Of a stretch of DNA of 64,000 bases, positions 10,075-19,306 are shown piece by piece (within the stretch, counting starts at the first letter, position 1; every line of letters begins with the position of its first letter). The notes under the pieces are model-generated. The model was not told the origin of the DNA, ran no database searches, and worked only from the letters and a program-made list of their open reading frames with translations. Source of the DNA: an uncultured Moraxella sp. (GTDB taxonomy: Bacteria; Pseudomonadota; Gammaproteobacteria; Pseudomonadales; Moraxellaceae); NCBI GenBank assembly GCA_943908405.1, contig CALTTE010000001.1, forward strand, positions 24,339 through 88,338, written 5' to 3'. Both the position numbers and the translations under genes were made by a program.

Positions 10075-10602
10075 ATGGATAAGGCTATGACACAAGCACC
10101 AACCAAAGCACCCAAAGCTACCCCCCAAATCGGCATTATTATGGGCAGTCAATCCGATTGGGCGACAATGCAACACGCTACCCAATTACTAGAGCAATTT
10201 GGCGTGGTGTTTGAATGCCAAATCATCTCCGCCCATCGCACCCCAGACCGTTTATTTGATTATGCCAAATCCGCCAAAAGCCGTGGACTAAAAGTCATCA
10301 TCGCAGGGGCAGGCGGGGCGGCTCATTTGGCGGGTATGTGTGCCGCCCAAACGGATTTGCCTGTACTGGGCGTACCGATTAAATCGTCCATCTTAAATGG
10401 TGTGGATAGCCTACTATCCATCGTGCAAATGCCCAAAGGCGTGGCGGTGGGGACACTTGCCATCGGCGACGCTGGGGCGTACAATGCCGCTTTATTGGCA
10501 GTGCAAATGCTTGCGGCGTTTGATGAAATATTAAGCCAAAAAATAACAGATTTTCGCACCCAACAAACCCAAAAGATTTTGGATAACCCAACGCCTGTTT
10601 AG
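10075..10602 (+). CDS. purE: N5-carboxyaminoimidazole ribonucleotide mutase PurE
   Basis: 175 residues, the usual size for class I PurE. The active-site loops are seen: GSQSDW near residue 23, SAHRTPDR near 60 and [15 protein letters not shown] near 83. The enzyme converts N5-CAIR to 4-carboxy-AIR in de novo purine synthesis, using the product of PurK. The translation start may be the ATG at 10075 or the one at 10087. purK follows in the same direction but 204 bases away across a 16-bp tandem repeat array, which is wider than in most purEK operons. Confidence 0.94.
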   Translation: MDKAMTQAPTKAPKATPQIGIIMGSQSDWATMQHATQLLEQFGVVFECQIISAHRTPDRLFDYAKSAKSRGLKVIIAGAGGAAHLAGMCAAQTDLPVLGVPIKSSILNGVDSLLSIVQMPKGVAVGTLAIGDAGAYNAALLAVQMLAAFDEILSQKITDFRTQQTQKILDNPTPV

Positions 10603-10668
10603 GGGTTTACACAAAACCCTTAACAACAAAACCAATCGCCATTATGATTGGTTAATATAGCTATCAGT

Positions 10669-10748
10669 GTTTATAGTTACCAAAGTTTATAGTTAGCAGT
10701 GTTTATAGCTACCAGCGTTTATAACTACCACTATTTGTAACTACCAGC
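10669..10748. repeat. 16-bp tandem array between purE and purK, five units
   Basis: Five consecutive 16-base units that vary slightly: GTTTATAGTTACCAAA, GTTTATAGTTAGCAGT, GTTTATAGCTACCAGC, GTTTATAACTACCACT and ATTTGTAACTACCAGC, with partial units on both sides. It occupies most of the purE-purK gap. The divergence between units argues for an old expansion. Confidence 0.85.
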
Positions 10749-10806
10749 GTTACATTAATTTTACTAATTTAACCCAACCACCAACCCAAAACCAAAAGAG
10801 TAGCCA

Positions 10807-11946
10807 ATGCCAACCACCCCAACCTCTATTGCCAATTTTTATAGTGTGAATTTTAGCCCCAAACCCAAAACCATCGGTATTTTGGGCGGTGGACAGCTGG
10901 GGCTTATGCTTGCCCAAGCGGTCTTGCCACTTGGGATTCGCTGTGTGTTTTTAGAAGACGCCCCCAACTGCCCTGCACGCCTAATGGGCAAAGTCTATAG
11001 CAGTGAACAATTTGACGACTTTGCCAAAGCCTGCGATACCTACACCTTGGAATTTGAAAATACGCCAATAAGCCTTGCGACCCATTTACAAAAAATTGCC
11101 ACCATCTACCCCCCACCCAATGCCCTAGCCACCGCCCAAGACCGCTTACAAGAAAAACAATTATTTAATAAGCTTGACATCGCAACCGTCCCCTTTGTTG
11201 CGGTGCATCGCTATGATGATTTGGTTACTGCGTGCGATAAATTGGGTTTGCCGTTGGTACTCAAAACCAGCCGTGGCGGTTATGACGGTAAAGGACAAAT
11301 GCTTATCAAAAGCCACGATGATTTGGCGACAGCGTGGCAAGCTCTTGGCGACAGTACCGCCACCGCCCCGTTAATCGCTGAAGGCTTTATTGCCTTTGAA
11401 AAGGAGGTCTCCATCATCGCTGTGCGTGGGCAAACAGGCGAGATTCGCTATTACCCACTTATTGACAATACCCACCAGCAAGGGATTTTGGTACAAAGCA
11501 AAGCCCCTGCCTTAGGTGTATTGCACTTAAACGCCCAAGCCCAAAGCAATATCAAAAAACTTTTGGAACATTTTGATTATGTGGGGGTGATGACGCTTGA
11601 ATTGTTTGTTACCAAAGATGGTCTTGTTGCCAATGAAATTGCCCCACGTGTGCATAATTCTGGGCATTGGTCCATTGAAGGGGCGGTGTGTAGCCAGTTT
11701 GAAAACCATATGCGAGCGGTGGCAGGTCTACCGCTTGGCGATACCAGCATTACAAGCCCCACCACAATGCTTAACATCATCGGTCATTATCCCGATATGG
11801 ATAAACTGTTAAGCCTAGACGGCGTGCATTTGCATTTGTATGACAAACAAGAACGTGCAGGACGAAAAATTGGGCATATCACCATAATGCCGGATAATCC
11901 AGACACCACCAAAAAAGCAGCGGCATTACTAACCAATAAACGCTAA
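10807..11946 (+). CDS. purK: 5-(carboxyamino)imidazole ribonucleotide synthase PurK
   Basis: 379 residues, ATP-grasp fold. The N-terminal GILGGGQLGLMLAQAVLPLG nucleotide-type loop, the central KTSRGGYDGKGQ glycine-rich loop and the EIAPRVHNSGHW metal/phosphate motif near residue 278 are diagnostic. It makes N5-CAIR from AIR, bicarbonate and ATP and hands it to PurE. AAGAG lies six bases before the ATG. The gene is followed by a degraded restriction-subunit gene, so purK is the last gene of this core block. Confidence 0.95.
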   Translation: MPTTPTSIANFYSVNFSPKPKTIGILGGGQLGLMLAQAVLPLGIRCVFLEDAPNCPARLMGKVYSSEQFDDFAKACDTYTLEFENTPISLATHLQKIATIYPPPNALATAQDRLQEKQLFNKLDIATVPFVAVHRYDDLVTACDKLGLPLVLKTSRGGYDGKGQMLIKSHDDLATAWQALGDSTATAPLIAEGFIAFEKEVSIIAVRGQTGEIRYYPLIDNTHQQGILVQSKAPALGVLHLNAQAQSNIKKLLEHFDYVGVMTLELFVTKDGLVANEIAPRVHNSGHWSIEGAVCSQFENHMRAVAGLPLGDTSITSPTTMLNIIGHYPDMDKLLSLDGVHLHLYDKQERAGRKIGHITIMPDNPDTTKKAAALLTNKR

Positions 11947-12050
11947 TCTTTGATACAATGGATTATCCATAAGTATATTTCACGTTATCATAAAGCCATT
12001 AGGCAAATTGATAACCATAAACCAAAACCATCCGATACTAGGGGCATATA

Positions 12051-12280
12051 ATGAATTATTTAGAACAATTATTGCAAGGGCAAGCGGTGGAATGGAAGGC
12101 GTTGGGAGGTTGCAACTGTCTCCTCAGGAAATTCAGCACCACAAAATAAAAAGCTATTTATAAACGAAACCTACCCTTTTTGTAGAACAAGTGATGTAGA
12201 TAAAACTCATCATTCTACTAATTTTTATTAAATAAATGATAAACTAAATAAAGAAGGGATAAAAAATTTGGTATTGTAAA
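12051..12280 (+). pseudogene. hsdS remnant, 5' part (type I restriction specificity subunit)
   Basis: The frame starting at the ATG at 12051 reads NYLEQLLQGQAVEWKALG, a typical start of a type I restriction-modification specificity (S) subunit. A frameshift near 12110 moves the sequence into another frame, which reads on as SSGNSAPQNKKLF and YPFCRTSDVDKTHHSTNFY, the start of a target recognition domain, then meets stop codons and the end of the IS1-like element. The matching 3' part resumes at 14195. No hsdM or hsdR genes are adjacent, so this is a stray, non-functional remnant. Confidence 0.75.
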
Positions 12281-12895
12281 CCCAAAACACACCCCAACAC
12301 CCCATCCCACTTAGCAAACAACAAATTCAAAGAATACGCTATCATAGCTTGGCGTTTACAATAACACTTAGTTTGACGTTTAAACCTTGCAAGATAATAG
12401 CGTATTCTACTGTTATAACTTTCTGTGGTAAATGTCTAAGATTTACTTCTTAAGTGTTTTGCTGTTGGGGTAATCTCTTGATAAAACTTACAATAATCAG
12501 AACAAAACAGCTTAATGTTGTTTGGGTTTAGGGTATCGTATAGTCTTGCAAGGTTTTAATGTATCGTTTGCCACAGACAAAACCTAAGATTTGTTTGGTA
12601 TTTCTGTTAATGGCAATCCATGTCCAACCGTATTTTTTATGCTTTATATAGCTGTGTATGTCATCAATCTCTACAAAGTCAATGTCTTGATTGACATTAG
12701 GCTGGTTTCATCGCTTTTATGATGGATAGGCTTTTTGATAAAACAAGTAATGATTGCATGATTTGCATTGATAACGTTATCTACCATTGTTATGTTTTAA
12801 CAAAATGTGTATGTTGACATTTAGGGCAATGAATAAATTTTTGGTTCATTGGTCATTTAGGTTGTGCTAAAATGGGTGGTATTTTAACTGGTGTG
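12281..12895 (-). mobile_element. Degenerate IS1-family-like element, left copy
   Basis: Read on the minus strand in shifting frames, the sequence encodes pieces of an IS1-type transposase: an N-terminal zinc-finger-like part (CPKCQHTHF, then RYQCKSCNHY), a catalytic-core-like part (EIDDIHSYIKHKKYGWTW, AINRNTKQILGFVCGKR) and a C-terminal part (SYNSRIRYYLARFKRQT). Several frameshifts and stops make it inactive. Its outer end (GTGTTTTGGGTTTA) is repeated in inverse orientation at the right copy. Boundaries are approximate. Confidence 0.7.
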
Positions 12896-13024
12896 TTTTT
12901 TGTTTATGGTGCCTATAAATGTATTATCAGTATTCATTTTTTTAAATTTTATTTACAAATAATTGATTTTTAATATATAATATTAAAATCAATTATTTAT
13001 AGATTAATAGCACAAGGAGTGCTG

Positions 13025-13456
13025 ATGCAAGTCATTAATAGACCCACAACTACTTATATTGCTGCCTCATGGGCGGTGTTAATCGTTGGCGTATTAAGTT
13101 TTTTGGTTGGGCTTTATAATGCTCAGATGCAGTTGAACGAAAAAGGCTATTATTTTGCAGTGTTGATTTTGGGGTTATATGCCGCTATAAGTTTACAAAA
13201 AACTGTGCGTGATAAAGAAGAGGGTTTGGAAATATCAAGTCTTTATTATACCATCAGTTGGGCAGCACTCGTGATTGCTGTATTGTTAATTTTGATAGGA
13301 CTTTGGAATGCCACACTTTTGCTAAGTGAAAAAGGCTTTTATGGCATGGCATTTATTTTAAGTTTATTTGCGGTCATCACCATTCAAAAAAATACTCGAG
13401 ATTTAAACACAATCAAAAAGCACACTGAAGTATTCTTAGATCGCGAAGAGGAGTAA
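13025..13456 (+). CDS. yiaA: YiaA/YiaB-family inner membrane protein
   Basis: 143 residues with four hydrophobic helices arranged as two copies of the YiaAB two-helix domain. The motifs LYNAQMQLNEKGYYFAVL and LWNATLLLSEKGFYG, each followed by a conserved QK(T/N)(V/T)RD segment, match E. coli YiaA almost word for word. Function is unknown in any species; it is an inner-membrane protein. The ATG at 13025 is chosen because AGGAG lies at 13015-13019 with proper spacing; a GTG at 13019 would overlap it. The gene is intact although it lies between two degenerate IS1-like copies in an hsdS pseudogene, so it may have arrived as cargo of a composite element. Confidence 0.88.
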   Translation: MQVINRPTTTYIAASWAVLIVGVLSFLVGLYNAQMQLNEKGYYFAVLILGLYAAISLQKTVRDKEEGLEISSLYYTISWAALVIAVLLILIGLWNATLLLSEKGFYGMAFILSLFAVITIQKNTRDLNTIKKHTEVFLDREEE

Positions 13457-13639
13457 ATTTAATCGTTTGTTGTCATAAATCATCGATTTTAGGCAATAGA
13501 TGTACTAACCTACATCTTGAGAGATATTCAAACTAACCATAAAATAAAATCATAAAAATACTCAAGTTTTTGCTGTACAATAAGCACTATAAGCAACTTA
13601 AACCGCTTGGCAGGTTTAGTGAATTTTTTGTTGAATTAT

Positions 13640-13845
13640 GTCATCTAAGAATTTGCAAAGACATCACAAATTCTTGTCCACTTATGATTTGAACGAATAC
13701 ACCAAAGAGATAAATTTGCAGTTTGGCTTACATTTCCAAACCGTGCAAGTAATCAAGTAATTAAAGAAACTTACGCTAAATCAAGAAAGCGATTTAAAAA
13801 AGCCAGATTAAATTGGCAGACGAATAACCAAGAAGAAAATCATTA
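13640..13845 (+). pseudogene. Possible transposase (TnpB/OrfB-like) fragment
   Basis: Two overlapping frames read like a split protein: HKFLSTYDLNEYTKEINLQF, then after a frameshift near 13745 SNQVIKETYAKSRKRFKKARLNWQ, ending at a stop. The spacing of aromatic and basic residues resembles the N-terminal part of IS200/IS605 TnpB-type proteins, but the match is from memory and weak. It is certainly not an intact gene. Confidence 0.3.
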
Positions 13846-13904
13846 GGCTAGATATTTTTTAAAAAATTAGCATAGTAAACAAAAAATATATCATTAAAAT
13901 AACA

Positions 13905-14193
13905 TTCATTTTGCCACAACCTAAATGACTAATTAAATGACCAATGAACCAAAAATTTATTCATTGCCCTAAATGTCAACATACACATTTTGTTAAAACA
14001 TAACAATGGTAGAAAACGTTATCAATGCAAATCATGCAATCATTACTTGTTTTATCAAAAAGCCCATCCATCATAAAAGCGATGAAACCAGCCTAATGTC
14101 AATCAAGACATTGACCTTGTAGAGATTGATGACATTGTTTGCTAAGTGGCATGGGGTGCTGGGGGGTGTGTTTTGGGTTTATAATACAAAGAA
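13905..14193 (+). mobile_element. Degenerate IS1-like element, right copy with internal deletion
   Basis: From about 13920 to 14130 the sequence is the near-perfect reverse complement of the 5' part of the left copy (12663-12880). It then jumps directly to the 3' end sequence (TTTGCTAAGTGG through GTGTTTTGGGTTTA), so the middle and C-terminal coding part is deleted. The two copies lie in inverted orientation and enclose yiaA. Confidence 0.72.
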
Positions 14194-14194
14194 G

Positions 14195-14578
14195 ACGTTT
14201 TAATTGGAAATTTAGACCTTACCTTAAAAAAAATTTAGTACGCTGATTGTGTAGGTGGTGCAAGCGGAGATGTTTTGGTCATCACTATTAAAAATAAAGA
14301 GTTAAACAGCAGATATCTTTATCAAGTTTTGGCAGATGATAAATTTTTTGATTTTAATATGAGAAATGCAAAGGGTTCAAAAATGCCTAGGGAAGATAAA
14401 AACGCTATTTTAAGCTATAAAATCCCCCTGCCACCCTTGCAAACCCAACAAAACATCGTTAATATTTTAGATACCTTTGACACCCTAACCGAACCCATCA
14501 GCGAAGGGCTACCGCACGAGATTGCCCTAAGACAAAAGTAATACGAGTATTACCTCGAGCAGTTACTGGATTTTAGTT
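14195..14578 (+). pseudogene. hsdS remnant, 3' part
   Basis: The frame continues a type I specificity subunit: SRYLYQVLADDKFFDFNM and KIPLPPLQTQQNIVNILD are typical of the second half of a target recognition domain and the following conserved helix. It is cut by a TAA at 14539, where most relatives read LRQKQYEYYREQLLDF; the downstream frame still encodes YEYYLEQLLDFS. Together with 12051-12280 it shows a specificity-subunit gene interrupted by the IS1-like/yiaA segment. Confidence 0.75.
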
Positions 14579-14662
14579 AAAATCAGTTCAATACATCAAT
14601 TCAATACCTATTTAAGCATTAGAGTTATGACATACAAACATCAAAACAGCATTACTAAAAAA

Positions 14663-15109
14663 ATGATACTATACATTGACGCAGATGGTATCCCAACCAT
14701 CGCCAAAGGCTTGATTATTAAAACCGCTAACCGCACCCAAACGATGGCGGTTTTTGTCGCCAATCGCCCCGTTCACCTACCGCCATCGCCTTATGTGTCG
14801 TGCGTGGTGGTGGCTTCTGGCTTTGATGTCGCCGACCATTATATCACCTTGCACGCCAATAGTGGTGATGTGGTGATTACGAGCGACATCGCCCTTGCCT
14901 ATGATGCTTTGGGCAAAAACGCCATTGTATTTGACGGACGTGGGGTTTTATTTGATAAAGAAACCATCGCCCAAAAATTGGCAATGCGAGATTTTTTGGA
15001 CACCTTAAGGGGTAGCGGTGTGGACAAGCGAGCAATGGGGCAACAAAGCCGTTATAGCGATAATGACAAAAAACGCCTAGGCGATGCCCTAAATCACTTT
15101 GTGCGTTAG
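14663..15109 (+). CDS. YaiI/YqxD family protein (UPF0178)
   Basis: 148 residues from the ATG at 14663, chosen because the family starts directly with the (I/V)DADG-type strand (ILYIDADGIPTIAKGL). An ATG at 14627 would add 12 residues. The PIN-like fold features are the acidic DADG motif, VASGFDVADHYI and DVVITSDIALA. The C-terminal end GQQSRYSDNDKKRLGDAL is also typical. The family is widespread and uncharacterised; a nuclease activity has been suggested from its fold but not shown here. It stands alone. Confidence 0.87.
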   Translation: MILYIDADGIPTIAKGLIIKTANRTQTMAVFVANRPVHLPPSPYVSCVVVASGFDVADHYITLHANSGDVVITSDIALAYDALGKNAIVFDGRGVLFDKETIAQKLAMRDFLDTLRGSGVDKRAMGQQSRYSDNDKKRLGDALNHFVR

Positions 15110-15400
15110 TTGCCTTTTTTAATTGCCTTTTTATTTTAACCATTCTAATCGCTTGGCTCAAATGCTAGCCAAAAACATTAGCTAAAAAATACCAGCCACA
15201 AAACCGCTGGCATTATATACGCTTGGCAATAAATCCTTGGTAACAACCACTTAACAATAAATATCCAATCGGTAGTCATTGAATTAACAAGGCGTGATAA
15301 ACTTCCTATATAATAAGACACGCAAACATATAATAAGACAAGCAAAAAAATCTAAAAAACCCATAAATCACCCATTGACACCGAGCCTAATGAGCAAGTA
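15110..15400. other. Intergenic region, nothing recognised
   Basis: 291 bases, AT-rich. It contains a short direct repeat (TATATAATAAGACA... twice near 15306-15345) that may be part of the promoter region of the next gene. Confidence 0.35.
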
Positions 15401-16510
15401 ATGATTCAGCCCTTAAACAAACAACAACTCATCCAACGATTGCTTGGCGTGGCTTTGCTGGCGGTTTTGGTGGTGCTGTGCTTTAAGGTGGTCAAGTTTT
15501 TTATCACGCCTGCCCTGTGGGGGGCGATTTTGGCTTATGTTACTTTTCCTATTTATAATTTTTTTCATCAAAAAATTAAACTTAGCCCCAACATCAGCGC
15601 CCTTATTATGACCGCCATCATTTGCCTGCTTATTGGCATTCCGCTTGTGCTTGGGGTGCTGTTTTTACAGCACGAGATTTTAAACCTATATGGCACGTTA
15701 ATCCACCGTATTCAATCGGGCTACGTGGATTTACCCGAAAGCATTAAAAATTTGCCAGTGGTGGGTCAAGAGATTAAAAATCTACTTTGGCAACTCAATA
15801 AAGACCCAGAAGGCACAATGCAAACGCTCAAGACGTGGATACAATCACACCTGTATTATGGCAAGGTGGCATTTGATGCGATTTTTAAGGGCATTGCCAA
15901 GCTTGGTATGGCGATGATGACGCTGTTTTTCTTTTATAGAGACGGCAAAAACTTGATGGGACAAATCCGCCAAGCCTTGCGTAATATTATCGGCAATCGC
16001 ATTGATGGCTATATTGATTCGGTGGGGGCAACCACACAAGCGGTGGTTTATGGCATTGGACTGACCGCCCTTGCCCAAGCGGTATTGGCAGGGGTAGGTT
16101 ATGCCGTTGCTGGCACGCCAAACCCTTTGATGCTAACGCTTATTACTTTTGTGGTGGCACTTATTCCCTTTGGTACGCCCTTTGCGTGGGGGTCGGTGGT
16201 GGTGTGGCTATTGTCCAATGGGCATACCACCGAAGGCGTGGGGCTTGCCTTGTGGGGGCTTTTGGTGATTAGCTGGGTGGATAATTTAATCCGTCCGATA
16301 GTGATTAGCGGGGCAACCAAAATTCCTTTTATTATTATTTTTATTGGCGTTTTGGGGGGACTTACGGCATTTGGCTTTATTGGGCTATTTATTGGTCCTG
16401 TGGTGCTGGCGATTGCCCTTGCAGTGTGGCGTGAGTGGTTAAGCGACCATAAAAATGAGCTGTTTGCCAAACCTACAGCCAAGACTACGCCTGTAAGCCC
16501 CAATAACTAA
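15401..16510 (+). CDS. AI-2E family transporter (PerM-like permease)
   Basis: 369 residues with about eight hydrophobic segments: two at the N-terminus, a pair near residues 65-90, a long polar/amphipathic stretch (95-155), then a C-terminal membrane block. The motifs FFFYRDGKNL and GVLGGLTAFGFIGLFIGPVVLA are family hallmarks. Members include E. coli TqsA and YdgG/YhhT; reported roles range from autoinducer-2 export to sodium/proton exchange, so the substrate is open. The gene is monocistronic by position; pdxB begins 142 bases later. Confidence 0.87.
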   Translation: MIQPLNKQQLIQRLLGVALLAVLVVLCFKVVKFFITPALWGAILAYVTFPIYNFFHQKIKLSPNISALIMTAIICLLIGIPLVLGVLFLQHEILNLYGTLIHRIQSGYVDLPESIKNLPVVGQEIKNLLWQLNKDPEGTMQTLKTWIQSHLYYGKVAFDAIFKGIAKLGMAMMTLFFFYRDGKNLMGQIRQALRNIIGNRIDGYIDSVGATTQAVVYGIGLTALAQAVLAGVGYAVAGTPNPLMLTLITFVVALIPFGTPFAWGSVVVWLLSNGHTTEGVGLALWGLLVISWVDNLIRPIVISGATKIPFIIIFIGVLGGLTAFGFIGLFIGPVVLAIALAVWREWLSDHKNELFAKPTAKTTPVSPNN

Positions 16511-16652
16511 GCACCTGATAACCAAGCACCCAATAACCCCAAACATCAATAACCAAGCACACAATCACCAAACAACAAAACAAGCCCACAACAAACAAAA
16601 AAGCACTAACCGCCTAAACAACCCAATAAACACAAGGACACCCAAGCACACA

Positions 16653-17720
16653 ATGACCATTACCATTATTGCCGACGAAAATATCACCGCTTTACGCCAG
16701 TATCTGACAGGGCATAAGGTCAATTTGATTGCAAGTGCTGGGCGTGATTTGCCCAATCTGTTGACAAGCCATCAAGCCGACGCTGTGTTTGTGCGTTCTA
16801 CCACCCCCATCAATGCTGCCACCATCGGCACGTTGTCCTACAAGCCTAAGTTTGTTGCTACCGCCACGCTTGGCATTGACCATATTGACACGTTATTTTT
16901 ACAAAAAAATAATATCGGTTTTGCTGACGCACAAGGCACAAGCAAACATTCGGTTGCCCAATATGTGATTACCGCTATTATTAGCTTACGCCCAAAAAGC
17001 TTAACCACGCCCATTCGCCTTGGCATTATTGGGCTTGGCAATATCGGTACAACACTTGCCCATTATGCTTATCGCTTAGGCTGGCAAGTGGTGGGATTTG
17101 ACCCTTTTTTACCCAAAACCACACACCCTGTTATCAATAGCCACGACATCAACACCGTATTAACCAGCGATGTGGTCTCTATCCATACGCCCTTGACCAC
17201 CAGCGGTCTTTATCCTACCTATCAAATGGTTAATAATGATTTTCTGGCAAAACTACCCAAAGATACGCTACTTATCAATACCGCTCGTGGGCAAATTATT
17301 GATGATGTTGCCCTAATGGCAGACATTGACCGCACCGCCCGCCAAGTGGTGCTTGATGTTTTTGCCAGCGAGCCGACCCTTGATAATAGGCTACTAAAGC
17401 GACTGACCCTTGCCACCCCACATATTGCAGGCTACACCCTAGACGGTAAATTGCGTGGCACTAACACGATTTATCAGGCGTTTTGTCGCTATTTTGATTT
17501 GCTGATTTTACATCATCTTGACGAGTTTTTGCCCCCAAGCACCATAAAAAGCGAGCAATTATTTACCGAGCTACAGCACAATCCCAATGCCATCAAGGAC
17601 GTTTATGACATCGCAAAAGACGATAAGCAGTTACGCCAATGCCTCAAAAACGGCAAGGTAATGGGGGCGGATTTTGACCAATTACGCAAAAATTATCCGC
17701 TGCGGCGAGAATGGCTTTAG
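16653..17720 (+). CDS. pdxB: Erythronate-4-phosphate dehydrogenase PdxB
   Basis: 355 residues. Starts with TIIADENI, typical of PdxB. The NAD-binding loop GIIGLGNIGTTLAHYAYRLG, the catalytic arginine in NTARGQIIDD, glutamate in FASEPTLDN and histidine in TPHIAGYTLDGKLRGT follow the D-2-hydroxyacid dehydrogenase order. The C-terminal extension of about 80 residues is the PdxB-specific dimerisation domain. It oxidises 4-phosphoerythronate in the pyridoxal 5'-phosphate pathway. Convergent dgkA ends 17 bases downstream, past a short CCATTAG repeat. Confidence 0.93.
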   Translation: MTITIIADENITALRQYLTGHKVNLIASAGRDLPNLLTSHQADAVFVRSTTPINAATIGTLSYKPKFVATATLGIDHIDTLFLQKNNIGFADAQGTSKHSVAQYVITAIISLRPKSLTTPIRLGIIGLGNIGTTLAHYAYRLGWQVVGFDPFLPKTTHPVINSHDINTVLTSDVVSIHTPLTTSGLYPTYQMVNNDFLAKLPKDTLLINTARGQIIDDVALMADIDRTARQVVLDVFASEPTLDNRLLKRLTLATPHIAGYTLDGKLRGTNTIYQAFCRYFDLLILHHLDEFLPPSTIKSEQLFTELQHNPNAIKDVYDIAKDDKQLRQCLKNGKVMGADFDQLRKNYPLRREWL

Positions 17721-17745
17721 CCATTAGCCATTAGCCATTAGCCAT
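17719..17745. repeat. 7-bp tandem repeat between pdxB and dgkA
   Basis: AGCCATT repeated about 3.5 times right across the pdxB stop codon, leaving almost no spacer between the convergent genes. Confidence 0.75.
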
Positions 17746-18154
17746 AAGTATGCCACATCGCCATTACCCACAGCACCACGACGGCACATAACATCAAGCA
17801 TTGGGCAGCCGAGCCCACGTCTTTGCCAATTTTTGCCAAGGGGTGCTGTTTTGTGGACGTATGATCAATTGCCGCCTCAAGCCCTGTATTAAATAGCTCC
17901 ACAATCAGCGATAGCACACTTGCCAAGACAAGTAGCATTTTAATAGCGAGTGCAAATGGCATAAAGACAAGTAAAACCAATAACACGCCATTGATCCACA
18001 CCACTTGGCGAAACGCCGCTTCGTTGCGATAGGCTACCATCAAGCCATCTTTAGAATAGCCCAAGGCTTTTATTATCCGCCCAACGCCTGTTTTGCCCTT
18101 AGTAACTTTTGCATAGTCTGATAAATGAACATAAATATCATCTTTATCTAGCAT
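17738..18154 (-). CDS. dgkA: Diacylglycerol kinase DgkA
   Basis: 138 residues with three transmembrane helices. The catalytic region is conserved: NEAAFRQ at the surface helix and ELFNTGLEAAIDHT before the third helix. The enzyme phosphorylates diacylglycerol to phosphatidic acid at the inner membrane, recycling diacylglycerol released by envelope glucan or LPS modification. The N-terminus is about 20 residues longer than in E. coli (polar LDKDDIYVHLSDYAKVTKGKTG). GGAG precedes the ATG at good distance. Confidence 0.92.
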   Translation of the reverse strand: MLDKDDIYVHLSDYAKVTKGKTGVGRIIKALGYSKDGLMVAYRNEAAFRQVVWINGVLLVLLVFMPFALAIKMLLVLASVLSLIVELFNTGLEAAIDHTSTKQHPLAKIGKDVGSAAQCLMLCAVVVLWVMAMWHTYG

Positions 18155-18220
18155 TGATTACTCCAAGGTTGCTATTAAGATAGTAGTATAGTTAAATGAA
18201 AACAATGGGTAATTTTGCCT

Positions 18221-19297
18221 TTATAGCTTGGTTGCACGTAATTTAGCCATCATACGATCTAATTCATCTGGCTCATTATCCACTAAAGCCTCTAATTTAG
18301 TGCTACTTGTACGCTGTTTATTCAATGTATTTATCACACGAAAAACACTACTTAAGGCGTGATTAGCATCTTTATAACCCAACTGTATCAGTTTATCAAC
18401 CGTTGTCCCATCAAAATCAAACATTTTTAAAAATCCGCCCATATCCATACTAGGGCGAATTTCAATAATATTAGCTTGCCTAAAATCGTTTCTAGCCCAC
18501 AGTGTATTGCCATCCAAGTGAACAACGATAATATGATCGCAACCAGCGTCAATCAAAGGCTGTATCGGTGTATTGCCTTGCGAATTTATCATCCCCCCTT
18601 GTCCACCATCAGTAAATCGCAAGCCCTTGGAGTCAGTATGTGCTTTAAACAAAAAAGGAATCGCTGCCGACGCAAGTATTATTTGCCTTTGTTCTACTTT
18701 GGGCAATTTTTGTATATGATGAAATTCCGATAACTGATTATTACAACCCAAAACTTCTGTTGCCACCACATCTTTTATCGCAAATAAAAAATCTTCAATT
18801 CCTCCACCACTGTTCTTTTGCGGAAATACCGACACATAAAAAGGGATTGAGTGTTGCAAAGTCTGTAAATCTAGATAGTCATCGATCATCTTTTGTAACA
18901 CGCGATCTTTTAAAAACCCATTATCCAAACGCACACCCAAAAACAACAATGAAGTGGCTAATGTCACAGGATTTGATAAACGCAAACCACTAGATAACAG
19001 CAATTTAACATAGTCTAGCGAGCCTTTTGGTATAAGTGAAAAATCCATCATACCAATCCAGTTGGCCTGTGTGAGTTGCTCTTTTTGTTCGCTAAGCTGT
19101 TGCCATACTCGGCACATACGTTCATAGCCCGCTGTAATATCTGGGGCAGAAGCCAATATCGCTCCATTTAACGCCCCAATGCTTGCCCCTGCAATCATAT
19201 CCACAGGCACGCCCATTTCAAGTATTGCTTTTATTGCCCCCAAATGGTATGCACCCTTTGCACCCCCACCCGATAGCACAAGCCCAACCTTACTCAT
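18221..19297 (-). CDS. Patatin-like phospholipase
   Basis: 358 residues. The oxyanion loop SGGGAKGAYHLG (residues 9-20), nucleophile serine S39 in GASIG and catalytic aspartate in TDGGQGG near residue 230 form a complete Ser-Asp dyad. Such enzymes release fatty acids from phospholipids. It is the last gene of a three-gene minus-strand operon behind an unrecognised 308-aa gene (9-base gap) and a dynamin-like GTPase. Patatin-like effectors are used in several anti-phage systems to damage membranes, and dynamin-like proteins act on membranes too, so a membrane-targeting module is plausible; that is inference. A housekeeping lipid-turnover role remains possible. AAGGA precedes the ATG. Confidence 0.88.
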   Translation of the reverse strand: MSKVGLVLSGGGAKGAYHLGAIKAILEMGVPVDMIAGASIGALNGAILASAPDITAGYERMCRVWQQLSEQKEQLTQANWIGMMDFSLIPKGSLDYVKLLLSSGLRLSNPVTLATSLLFLGVRLDNGFLKDRVLQKMIDDYLDLQTLQHSIPFYVSVFPQKNSGGGIEDFLFAIKDVVATEVLGCNNQLSEFHHIQKLPKVEQRQIILASAAIPFLFKAHTDSKGLRFTDGGQGGMINSQGNTPIQPLIDAGCDHIIVVHLDGNTLWARNDFRQANIIEIRPSMDMGGFLKMFDFDGTTVDKLIQLGYKDANHALSSVFRVINTLNKQRTSSTKLEALVDNEPDELDRMMAKLRATKL

Positions 19298-19306
19298 AAC
19301 AAATCC

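Noticed and set aside
15065..15080. CGCCTAGGCGATG in the YaiI-family gene resembles the repeat core
   Set aside because: Only about 12 bases match, it is inside a conserved coding sequence and no second copy lies nearby.
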